Positions 44,483 through 52,380 of a stretch of 64,000 nt of DNA are shown piece after piece. The stretch is from contig VXVC01000014.1 of NCBI GenBank assembly GCA_009836625.1, positions 1-64,000 of the forward strand, given 5' to 3'. Under the pieces are notes generated by a model, which made no database searches, was not told the DNA's origin, and saw only the letters and a program-made list of their open reading frames with translations. A program made the translations under genes and the position numbers. Position 1 is the stretch's first letter. Each line of letters starts with the position of its first letter. The DNA comes from Holophagales bacterium (GTDB taxonomy: Bacteria > Acidobacteriota > Thermoanaerobaculia > Multivoradales > Multivoraceae).

Positions 44483-45942
44483 GTCGGCTGGCGCCAGCGC
44501 TCGCGCTCCTGAGCGCCCTCGCTCTCGCGCCGTTCGCCACGGCCGAGACCGCCGAATGGTCGCGATTCCGGGGGCCGAACGGCGGCGGCGCCATCGAGGC
44601 GGGCGCCCTGCCGGTCGAGGTGGGCCTCGACCGCAACCTCCTCTGGCGAACCGCGCTCCCGGCCGGCGACTCGTCGCCGGTCCTGAGCGCGGACCGGATC
44701 TTCCTGACCGCCTCGGAAGGCGAAGCGCTCTACACCATCGCCCTCGATCGCGAGACCGGATCGGAACTCTGGCGGCGCGAGGCTCCGAGGCCACGGACCG
44801 AGACGCTCGACAACTGCAACGGACCGGCGTCGCCGTCCGCGGTCACGGACGGCGAGCGCGTCTGGGTCTTCTTCGGCGACTTCGGCCTTCTCTGCTACAC
44901 CGTCGACGGCGAGGAAATCTGGCGCCACCCCCTCGGCCCCTTCGACAACATCTACGGCATGGGCGCCTCGCCGATCCTCGCCGCGGGCAACGTGGTTCTC
45001 GCGGTTGACCAGCAGCGGGACTCCTACGTCCTCGCCGTGGACGCCGGGTCGGGAGAACTTGTCTGGCGCACCGAACGGCCGGCCGCGAGAAGCGGCCACT
45101 CGACGCCGGTCCTACACCATCCCGAAGGCGGCGAACTCCAGATCGTCCTGCCGGGCTCGTTCTTCCTCACCGGCTACTCGGCCGAAACCGGCGAGCGTCT
45201 CTGGTGGGTGAGCGGTCTCTCGTTCGAGATGAAGTCGACGCCGGCCGTCGAGGATGGCGTCCTCTTCATTAACGGCTACGCGATGCCGCTCAACGAGGAG
45301 GGGCGTCACGTCCGCCTCGATCCCTTCAGCGACGTCGTCGCCGAGCATGACGGCAACGGGGACGGGAAGATCTCGGAGGAGGAGGCGCCGGAGGGTCTGG
45401 TCCGCAACCTCCTGTCCTACTTCGATCTGGCGAGCGACGGCCACCTCGACGAAGGGGACTGGACGTACTTCCAGTCGGCCCTCGACACCCGCAACAACAT
45501 CCTCGCCGTCGAGCTGCCGGCAGCGGGCCTGCGCGGAGACCTGACCGCCAGCCACGTCCGGTGGACCTACCACCGCAAGATCCCGCAGCTCCCGTCGCCG
45601 ATCGTCGACGACGGAGTTCTCCTCATGGTCGACGACAGCGGCATCACGACGACGCTCCGCTCCGCGACGGGAGAACTCATCGAGGAGGGCCGCCTCGAAG
45701 GAGCGGTCGACAGCTACTACGCCTCGCCGATCGTGGCGGACGGCAAGTTCTACCTGGTCTCGAGGTCAGGCAAGCTCGTTGTGCTCCCGAGCGACGGCTC
45801 TCTCGAGCCGCTAGCCGTCTCGGACCTTGACGACCTGGCCACGGCGACGCCGGCGATCGACGGAACGACGATGTACCTCCGGACACGAAGCGCGCTGTGG
45901 GCGTTTCAGCGTTCGGCGGACGACTCGCCGGCCGACCGCTAG
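44479..45942 (+). CDS. Secreted PQQ-type beta-propeller with EF-hand insertion
   Basis: A 487-residue secreted protein. The signal peptide (LAPALALLSALALAPFATAE) is followed by EWSRFRGPNGGG, the same opening as the other propellers here, and blades such as LDRETGSELWRRE, VDAGSGELVWRTE and YSAETGERLWWVS. In the middle, about residues 292-325, sits an EF-hand pair: DGNGDGKISEEE, a near-perfect calcium loop, and DLASDGHLDEGD, a weaker one, placed between propeller blades. The start is the TTG at 44479 overlapping the acyl-CoA dehydrogenase stop, so translation is coupled; no separate ribosome site is visible. A Ca-dependent surface or periplasmic binding role is inferred. Confidence 0.85.
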   Translation: MSRLAPALALLSALALAPFATAETAEWSRFRGPNGGGAIEAGALPVEVGLDRNLLWRTALPAGDSSPVLSADRIFLTASEGEALYTIALDRETGSELWRREAPRPRTETLDNCNGPASPSAVTDGERVWVFFGDFGLLCYTVDGEEIWRHPLGPFDNIYGMGASPILAAGNVVLAVDQQRDSYVLAVDAGSGELVWRTERPAARSGHSTPVLHHPEGGELQIVLPGSFFLTGYSAETGERLWWVSGLSFEMKSTPAVEDGVLFINGYAMPLNEEGRHVRLDPFSDVVAEHDGNGDGKISEEEAPEGLVRNLLSYFDLASDGHLDEGDWTYFQSALDTRNNILAVELPAAGLRGDLTASHVRWTYHRKIPQLPSPIVDDGVLLMVDDSGITTTLRSATGELIEEGRLEGAVDSYYASPIVADGKFYLVSRSGKLVVLPSDGSLEPLAVSDLDDLATATPAIDGTTMYLRTRSALWAFQRSADDSPADR

Positions 45943-45957
45943 ACTCCCTCCACCCCC

Positions 45958-47139
45958 ATGAACGACACGCTCAGCGCAAGCGACCCAGTAGCGACACCCA
46001 CCCGGGCGGAGCACGCGGCCGGGATGGCGGCGTACCAGGAAGAGGGGCTGCGCATCGCCGCCGAGATCGGCAACCGGGGGCCGATTCGCCTGATCGACGG
46101 CGGCAGGCTCCATCCAGACATCCTGGAGGCGTACTGGCGGCACGGGTTCTACGTCTTCGAAGGGCTCATCGACGGCGACGAGGTGGCCGAGCTGCGCCGC
46201 GACGCCAGTGAGATGCTGGAGCGCGCGCCGGTTGGCCCGGACGCGGACGTTGACGCGCAGGGGCGGCCAGCGCTGGGTCTCGACTACGCCCGCCCGCCGT
46301 ATCTCTTCGCCAAGCCGCTGGCAGACCCCTGGGGCGGCACGGAGCTTCTCAGCGGACGTCACCCGACGCAGATGACGCAGCCGCTACCCGAACGGGACGC
46401 GCCCGCCGATGTCGTCTTCATCATGAGTTCGATGTGCCAGGCGATGCCTTCCGGCCTGCGGCTCTACGGCCACCCACACCTGCTCGAGATCGCCGCCGCG
46501 ATCAACGGCGACGACTTCGTGCCCTTCAACGACGCGATCTTCGTCAAGCAGCCGGGTCTCGGTGGTTCGGTGTCGTGGCACCAGGACGGCGTGACCCACT
46601 GGGGTTCTCCGGACTGGGACGAAGGCATCCACGGCTTCAACTTCCAGGTGCAGCTCTACCCGACGACTCCGGCGAGCTGTCTCTGGGTGGTGCCCGGCAG
46701 CCACAAGCTAGGGAAGATCGACATCAAGGCGCGGGTCCAGGCGAACGGAGGAAGCGAGAAGCTCCCCGGCGCCCTGCCGCTCGTCTGCGACGCCGGCGAT
46801 GTCACCATCGTCAACCGGCAAATGCTCCACGCCTCATTCGCCAACACCTCGTCCGACCTGCGCATCTCGCTCACCTTCGGCTTCCACCGCCGCAAATCGG
46901 TCGAGGGGCAGAAGGGCGCACTCGGCGTTGAAGCCGACGAGGTCGTCTACGACGCACGGCGGATCTTCGATCGCTCGTCGGTGATCGCCGTTGCGGTCGA
47001 CGCCCGCCGGCAGTACAGGCCCGGGGAGCCGTCGTTCGTCTACCAGCCGTTCGCCGGCCTGGAGGACGACTTCCGCTTCAACGACGAGACGTTCGAGCGC
47101 GTGATCCGCGACTACAATCTGAACGATCTGGCGATCTAG
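45958..47139 (+). CDS. Phytanoyl-CoA dioxygenase (PhyH)-family oxygenase
   Basis: A 393-residue Fe(II)/2-oxoglutarate-type hydroxylase. The facial triad can be placed: HxD in SWHQDGVTHWG (about residue 205), the distal His in RQMLHASFANTSSD, and the 2-oxoglutarate-binding Arg in DLRISLTFGFHRR. YVFEGLIDGDEVAELRRDA near the N-terminus is typical. It is the last gene of the cyclase/acyl-CoA dehydrogenase set, 15 bases after the propeller stop. Its stop shares the palindrome CTAG with the convergent cytochrome gene. Hydroxylation of a lipid-like or other small substrate is expected. Confidence 0.9.
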   Translation: MNDTLSASDPVATPTRAEHAAGMAAYQEEGLRIAAEIGNRGPIRLIDGGRLHPDILEAYWRHGFYVFEGLIDGDEVAELRRDASEMLERAPVGPDADVDAQGRPALGLDYARPPYLFAKPLADPWGGTELLSGRHPTQMTQPLPERDAPADVVFIMSSMCQAMPSGLRLYGHPHLLEIAAAINGDDFVPFNDAIFVKQPGLGGSVSWHQDGVTHWGSPDWDEGIHGFNFQVQLYPTTPASCLWVVPGSHKLGKIDIKARVQANGGSEKLPGALPLVCDAGDVTIVNRQMLHASFANTSSDLRISLTFGFHRRKSVEGQKGALGVEADEVVYDARRIFDRSSVIAVAVDARRQYRPGEPSFVYQPFAGLEDDFRFNDETFERVIRDYNLNDLAI

Positions 47140-48335
47140 CCGTCCGCCGCGACGTAGTCGACGAGGCCGTTCAGCATCTCGTCGGTGGATTCCAGGCCCC
47201 ACCTGACGTCGACCGTCGGATCGGGGTTGCTGGGGTTGCCGGCCGAGTTGTCGAAGACGGCCTTCACATGGATTCGCGTCCCGGCCGGCAGCCGGATCGG
47301 CTCGGCCAACTGGTAGGTCGTCTGCCAGTTGAAGTCGTAGCGGCTGACCCGGAGCAGGTCCCTGGTGGTGCCGTCCGGAAGCTCCGCGCTGAAGTGCATG
47401 GACTTTCCGCGGTAGTGCATGTGCGGCGTGAAGGCGCGAATCTCGACGTCTTCCTCGAAGACGCGGCTCGCCTCCGCCTCGTAGTTCGGGTCGCCCGCCG
47501 GGATGTGGATGCCCGCGTTCCAGATCGGCAGCGTGATCAGTTCCTTCTCGACTTCCTCGGGTTCGGCGAACCAGAGACCGATGCTGCTGCTGTCGGTCGC
47601 CGCCTCGCCGCTCGGATGGTAGTGGAAGTCGCCGATCAGCTTGCGGCCCTTCTGCAGCAGGCGGGCGGAGCCCGCCGGGAACTGGTAGGGCTTGCTGCCC
47701 GCGGTCCAGGCGGCCAACCAGCCTTCCTGGAAGGTCGCGCCCTCGGCTGCCCGCCAGAGAATGAAGTGATGGAGCACGTTGCGGTCTCCCGGCTTGATCT
47801 CGACCGCGCGGATCCAGCGGTCCTCGTCGAATCCGGTCGTGATGGGCACGTCGCGGAACTCATCCGGTCCCTCCGCGGCCACTTCGTGGGGATCGAACTC
47901 GAACACCCAGTCCGGTTCTCCGAAGGTCCACCCGTCCGCGATCTCCGACCGCTCATGGACGGGCTCGTCGCCTTCGCCGCGGGGCGCGCCGTTCGCAGCC
48001 CAGCGGACGATCGCCGCGATCTCGTCGTCGCTCAGGCTGGTGTCGTTGGACCAGGGCCCGTAACCCGGGTCGGCGTCCCAGGGCGGCATGTCCCGGTTCT
48101 CGACCGCGCGGGCGATGGACCGGGCCCACGGTCGCACCTCGCGGTAGGTGCGCAGCGCCATCGGTCCGATCTCGCCGGGCTCGTGGCAGGAGACGCAGTT
48201 GGCGTGGAGGATCGGCGCCACGTCGTCGACGAACGTGGGCCGATCGAGATTGGGGCCGGCAGCAATGGCCGGCACCAGGATGAGATTGGTTGCCGTGGCG
48301 CCCGCAACGCGGGCCACGCGCGTGGCTAGGTTCAT
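47136..48335 (-). CDS. Cytochrome c / copper type II monooxygenase-like protein
   Basis: A 399-residue secreted protein. A signal peptide is followed by a cytochrome c domain with C47-V-S-C-H51 and a candidate axial Met in NRDMPPWDADPGYGPW. From about residue 140 a second domain resembles the copper type II ascorbate-dependent monooxygenase (PHM-like) fold: EIKPGDRNVLHHFILWRAAE, KLIGDFHYHPSGEA and FTPHMHYRGKSMHFSAELP carry the His clusters of such copper sites. The start is the ATG at 48335 with GGAG at 8 bases. Electron delivery from haem to the copper site in one chain is inferred. The gene is convergent with the PhyH-like gene and may be cotranscribed with the FAH-family gene 98 bases upstream. 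Confidence 0.85.
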   Translation of the reverse strand: MNLATRVARVAGATATNLILVPAIAAGPNLDRPTFVDDVAPILHANCVSCHEPGEIGPMALRTYREVRPWARSIARAVENRDMPPWDADPGYGPWSNDTSLSDDEIAAIVRWAANGAPRGEGDEPVHERSEIADGWTFGEPDWVFEFDPHEVAAEGPDEFRDVPITTGFDEDRWIRAVEIKPGDRNVLHHFILWRAAEGATFQEGWLAAWTAGSKPYQFPAGSARLLQKGRKLIGDFHYHPSGEAATDSSSIGLWFAEPEEVEKELITLPIWNAGIHIPAGDPNYEAEASRVFEEDVEIRAFTPHMHYRGKSMHFSAELPDGTTRDLLRVSRYDFNWQTTYQLAEPIRLPAGTRIHVKAVFDNSAGNPSNPDPTVDVRWGLESTDEMLNGLVDYVAADG

Positions 48336-48433
48336 CGGGGGCTCTCCGAAGATGCTTGGAGGAGGGCGGGTCCAAGGCCCCAAGCCACTCTACCCGAGAC
48401 GCCCCGAGGCGCCGTTGCCGGCGGTGCTACGGG

Positions 48434-49582
48434 TCAGCGATACGACTTGACCGGCGGCAGCCGGGCTCCCGTCTCGCCCGGCGGCTTCTCGCCGGCGACG
48501 ACCGGGAGCCGCAGCGTGCCGATGCCGTCGATCGACGCCTCGACCACTTCGCCCGGCTTGAGGAAGCGATCCTCCGGGCCGCGGGTCGCGGCGGCGCCCG
48601 CCGCCGTGCCGCCCGAGGTGCCGTTGTTGATCACGTCGCCCGGGTAGAGCGTGATGATCGACGAGCCGTACTCGATCAACTCCCACAGGGAGTGGATCAT
48701 GTCGCCGGCGCGCGCCTCCTGGAGCAGGGTGCCGTCGACGCTCAGGGTCTGGCGGAGGTTCTCCATCGGGTCGCCGTAGAACTCGCGCGGCACGATCCAC
48801 GGTCCCTGCGGCGCGAAGGTGTCGTGCCCCTTGCCGACGAACCAGTCACTGCGGATGGGGTTGCCTCCGGGCGGACGCCCGCCGCGGTCGGAGACGTCGA
48901 TGGAGACCATGTAGCCGAAGACATGGTCTTGTGCCTCGGCGGCGGAGACGTACCTCGCCGTCCGTCCGATGACCGCGCCCAGCTCGACTTCCCAGTCCGT
49001 GCGATCGCGACCGTAGGGGATGACGATCTCGTCGCCGCTGCCGACGACCGCGCCTCGCGATGGCTTGAGAAAGAGATACGGGACGCCCCGGTTCTCCCGG
49101 CGCTGACGCCGGGCCGCGGCCCGCTCCTCCTCGGTTCCGGACTCGTTGACGTGACTGTAGAAGTTGACGGCGGCGTTCAGGATCTTCCCCGGATACATGA
49201 TCGGCGGCCGGATCCGCAGCGCTTCAACGGCGTGGACGTACCCTGGCGCCCCGCTCCCGAGGAGCTCGTTCTCGACGAGGTGGTTCACGATCTCGTACAG
49301 CCGGTACTTGAGGCCGTACTCGTAGCGGCCGATCAGCTCGAGCATGTCCTCCGGCATCGGCATCTTCGGATAGCCGGGATCCGTCTCCAGTGCGCGGTTC
49401 GCCTCCGCGATGTCGATCACCAGGCTGTCCCGCAGGACGAGGCTGACGCGCGGCACGCCGTCGATATCGAAGGTCCCGACCTTGAACGGCTCGGCCGATT
49501 CCGTCGCCTGACCGAAGGCAGCCGGCGCGCTCATCAGGACGACCAGGAAGCCGGCGAGCGGACACGAACGAAGTCCATGCAT
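48434..49582 (-). CDS. Secreted fumarylacetoacetate-hydrolase-family protein
   Basis: A 382-residue FAH-fold metal-dependent C-C hydrolase or isomerase. The core shows KILNAAVNFYSHV, LFLKPSRGAVVGSGDEIVIP, DWEVELGAVIGRTARYVSA (the acidic metal ligands) and YPGDVINNGTSGG (the GTP-ring-like TSGG). Unusually, a signal peptide (FLVVLMSAPAAFGQ) precedes it; most FAH enzymes are cytoplasmic. The start is the ATG at 49582 with GAGGAG upstream. It fits a set handling aromatic- or keto-acid-type compounds outside the cytoplasm together with the cytochrome/Cu protein. Confidence 0.88.
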   Translation of the reverse strand: MHGLRSCPLAGFLVVLMSAPAAFGQATESAEPFKVGTFDIDGVPRVSLVLRDSLVIDIAEANRALETDPGYPKMPMPEDMLELIGRYEYGLKYRLYEIVNHLVENELLGSGAPGYVHAVEALRIRPPIMYPGKILNAAVNFYSHVNESGTEEERAAARRQRRENRGVPYLFLKPSRGAVVGSGDEIVIPYGRDRTDWEVELGAVIGRTARYVSAAEAQDHVFGYMVSIDVSDRGGRPPGGNPIRSDWFVGKGHDTFAPQGPWIVPREFYGDPMENLRQTLSVDGTLLQEARAGDMIHSLWELIEYGSSIITLYPGDVINNGTSGGTAAGAAATRGPEDRFLKPGEVVEASIDGIGTLRLPVVAGEKPPGETGARLPPVKSYR

Positions 49583-49649
49583 GGTTCTACTCCTCACGAA
49601 GCGCAATCGAGGGCGGGTCTGTGCGCGGAAACGAAGAGTCTAGCTCCCG

Positions 49650-50486
49650 TCACCGCCGGTCAGGTTCCGGTGATCGCCCGGAGACCAGGATGGAGAACTG
49701 CCGATCCGGGTCGTTCTGGAGAACGGGCCGGTAGCCGCCGCCGTTCTCGTCGGGTTCCATGCGGCGGGCCCCGTCCGGGGCGAGCTGAACGATGTAGGCC
49801 TTGCGGACCTCGGAGGTGAGATTCGGCCCGGTGGCATGCGGAGTGAGTGAGGAGAAGACGACGATGCTGCCTGCTCGTGCCGGTGCGGCGATCCCCTCGG
49901 CGTCTTCGTCCGCGCAGCAGTAGCCGAGATCGGTGGTCCAGTGCTCCAGGGTGCCGTGGCGATGCAGTCCCGGAAGCACCCGGGGGCAGCCGTTACTGGT
50001 GGTGGTATCGGTCAGTGCGATCCAGCAGGTGAGATAGGCCTGCGGGTCGAGAAAGCCGTAGCCGTTGTCCTGGTGCCACGGAAACGGGGCCGGAACGCTC
50101 GGCTTCTTGTAGACCGCCTGGTCCCAGTAGAGCCGGACATCGGGGCCCACCAGGTCCCAGGCGAGATCGCGAAAGAGCGGCCCGGCGCAGAAGTCGCGCA
50201 GGAAAGCCGAGCGCAGCACCAGGTGGACGGTGAAGGTGATCTCGTCGGCGCGATTGATGAAACGACGCCCCTGCGGCAGCTCGCGCAGCGCCGCTTCGGT
50301 CCTGGCCTCCCAGGGGTCGATCTCGGCGATCAGGCGCTCGAGCGTGGTCGGCTCGACCGCGTCTTCCAGCACGAAGAAGCCCTGCTCGCTCCACTGGCGG
50401 GCCTGCGCGGAGGAGATGAGCCGGTAGGGGCCGCCTCCGGGCTCCCAGCGGAAGTCCCGGTTGAGCGGGTGGAGCTTCGGAGTCAC
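49650..50486 (-). CDS. Phytanoyl-CoA dioxygenase (PhyH)-family oxygenase
   Basis: A 278-residue Fe(II)/2-oxoglutarate-type hydroxylase, shorter than and distinct from the one at 45958. HxD is in FPWHQDNGYGFLDPQ, the region LTCWIALTDTTTSNGCPRVL is a family hallmark, and the distal His is in SLTPHATGPNLTSEVRKAYI with the Arg following. The start is the GTG at 50486, overlapping in GTGA the stop of an upstream reading-frame remnant, which suggests it was once coupled to a now truncated gene. Confidence 0.88.
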   Translation of the reverse strand: MTPKLHPLNRDFRWEPGGGPYRLISSAQARQWSEQGFFVLEDAVEPTTLERLIAEIDPWEARTEAALRELPQGRRFINRADEITFTVHLVLRSAFLRDFCAGPLFRDLAWDLVGPDVRLYWDQAVYKKPSVPAPFPWHQDNGYGFLDPQAYLTCWIALTDTTTSNGCPRVLPGLHRHGTLEHWTTDLGYCCADEDAEGIAAPARAGSIVVFSSLTPHATGPNLTSEVRKAYIVQLAPDGARRMEPDENGGGYRPVLQNDPDRQFSILVSGRSPEPDRR

Positions 50487-50610
50487 GCGGCCGCCAGGAT
50501 CAAACCGCCGATCGGCGTGCCGCGACCGGCCTCACGGCCGAGCGGCTCGAAGCTCTCCACTTCCAGGCCGCGGCCTTCGAAGAAGTCGAGCGCCTGCCGG
50601 CGCGCGGGGC
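50483..50610 (-). pseudogene. C-terminal remnant of an unidentified gene
   Basis: The 124 bases between the DUF885 stop and the PhyH start keep an open minus-strand frame whose product reads like a protein tail: ARRQALDFFEGRGLEVES, then FEPLGREAGRGTPIGGLILAAA, divided here at the Phe. Its TGA overlaps the PhyH GTG as GTGA, the overlap used by real gene pairs in this window. It has no start of its own, and upstream the frame runs as an antisense-like shadow through the DUF885 gene. I do not recognise the family. It could be chance; the natural-looking composition and the overlap favour a truncated gene. Confidence 0.4.
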
Positions 50611-52380
50611 CTACCGCTGCTGTTCGATCCACCAGTCGATGTGCTCCTCCAGCACGACCATCGGCATGGCGCCGCTGCCGATCACGGCGGCGTGGAAGGC
50701 CTTGATGTCGAAGCGGTCGCCTAGCGCTTCCTCGGCCTTGCGGCGCAGGCGGAGGATCTCCAGGTTGCCGATGCGGTAAGCCAGCGCCTGGCCGTGGATG
50801 TCGGCGGAATAGCGCAGGAGTTCGGTGGCGACCTCGACGTCGGAGTAGACGACCCGCGAGCTCATGTACTCGCGGGCGCGCTCGATGTCCCACCCGAAGT
50901 AGTTCATGCCGGTGTCCAGCACCAGGCGGCAGGAGATGAACATCTCCATGACCAGGCGGCCGTACAGGTCGTACGCGTTCTCGTAGACGCCCATCTCCTT
51001 GCCGAGGTTGGCGGCATACTCGGCCCAGCCCTCGGTGAAGGCGCCGTAGCCGATCGTCTCGCGGCGGAAGCGGGGCAGGTCCTCCCGTTCGGCGGCCAGC
51101 GCGAGCTGGAAGTGATGACCGGGGATCAGCTCGTGGTAGATCAGCCCCTGGGCCGAGAACAGGGAGCGGTTCTCGAGGTCGGAACCGTTGTAGCGGTACT
51201 CGCCGCGCGGGTTGACGGAGGTCGGAAGCTGGTAGACGCCGAAGGTCATCGTCGCCTCCGACGTCGGGTCGAGGCGGCGGACGCCGTAGGGCGCCTCCGG
51301 CAGCACGTCGAAGTAGTCGGCGATGTGAGGCTCGATCTTCTCGATGTAGCCCATGTAGCGCTCCTCGACCTCCTCGGGCGACGCGGCGATGAAGCGCGGG
51401 TCGGCGCGGACCTGGTCGAGGAACTCCCTCATCGCGGTCTCTTCGGACGTCGCCTCGAAGCCGATCTCCTCGCGCAGCGCCGCCAGCTCCGCCTCGATCT
51501 GCGCGACCTGCTCCAGGCCGAGCTGGTGGATCTCTTCCGGCGTGAGGTCCGTTGTCGTGTTCGACCGCACCCGATGGACGTAGAGCTCGCGGCCGCCCGG
51601 CACCTCCGACAACCCGACCTGTTCCGGCGCCGCCTCCAGGTAGTCGTCGCCGAGCTCGGCGACCAGGCGGGCGAACTGCGCGTCGATTCCGGTCTCGACC
51701 GCCTCGCGGACCTGGTCCAGGAAGTCGTCGGCCCCGTCGCCGGCGCGGTCGGCGGCCGGCACGAACAGCTCGTCGAGACGACCCCGGTAGCCCTCGAACA
51801 TCCCGACCACGGCCGGGACCTGGGCCTTCGGCAGATGGATGCCGCGTTCCTTCTGCCCGGCGACCTTGTCGGCGAGTTGGCCTATCCCCTGGGCGTACTC
51901 GTCGAGCAGATGGAGGTAGTGGGCACGGTCCTCGTCGGTTCCGACCGGGGCGGCCCCGAGCACCTGGTGGAGGATGTTCAGGCTGAAGCCGCCGGCCGCG
52001 TAGGGCGTGATGTTGAAGTCCGCCCAGTAGTGCTCCGGCGCCTCGACCAGCATGCCGAGGTTCCAGCGCAGCAGCCGGAGGGAGATCCAGTCCTCGTGGT
52101 CGACCGCCTCCTCGTCGACGCCGGCCAGCCGGTCGAGCAGGTCCTGGGCGAAGGCCGCGTCCGCTTCGGCGGCTTCGAGCGTCCAGTCCGGGAAGTCCTC
52201 CACCTTCTCCCCGCGCCGGAACTTGAGGTACGGGTCGCGGTCGGCGACGAACTCGAGGTACTCGTCGCCGGCGGCGGCGATGAGGTCCGCGTCGGTGGCG
52301 CCGTCGAGGGAGATCTCGACGTTGCAGGCGGCGAGCAGGGGAAGGGCGAGGGCGGCGGCGAAGCGGGCCAGGTGACTCAT
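50611..52380 (-). CDS. DUF885 lipoprotein, putative metallopeptidase
   Basis: A 589-residue DUF885 protein with lipobox LLAAC (C19). The zinc-type motif is YHELIPGHHFQLAL near residue 423, matching the HExxxGH found in DUF885, with ETIGYGAFTEGWAEYAANL after it supplying the likely third acidic ligand. QALAYRIGNLEILRLRRKAE closes the domain. The ATG at 52380 overlaps the RND pump stop in ATGA, so it is translated from the metal-efflux mRNA, an unexpected partner. Peptidase activity is inferred from the motif. Confidence 0.88.
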   Translation of the reverse strand: MSHLARFAAALALPLLAACNVEISLDGATDADLIAAAGDEYLEFVADRDPYLKFRRGEKVEDFPDWTLEAAEADAAFAQDLLDRLAGVDEEAVDHEDWISLRLLRWNLGMLVEAPEHYWADFNITPYAAGGFSLNILHQVLGAAPVGTDEDRAHYLHLLDEYAQGIGQLADKVAGQKERGIHLPKAQVPAVVGMFEGYRGRLDELFVPAADRAGDGADDFLDQVREAVETGIDAQFARLVAELGDDYLEAAPEQVGLSEVPGGRELYVHRVRSNTTTDLTPEEIHQLGLEQVAQIEAELAALREEIGFEATSEETAMREFLDQVRADPRFIAASPEEVEERYMGYIEKIEPHIADYFDVLPEAPYGVRRLDPTSEATMTFGVYQLPTSVNPRGEYRYNGSDLENRSLFSAQGLIYHELIPGHHFQLALAAEREDLPRFRRETIGYGAFTEGWAEYAANLGKEMGVYENAYDLYGRLVMEMFISCRLVLDTGMNYFGWDIERAREYMSSRVVYSDVEVATELLRYSADIHGQALAYRIGNLEILRLRRKAEEALGDRFDIKAFHAAVIGSGAMPMVVLEEHIDWWIEQQR

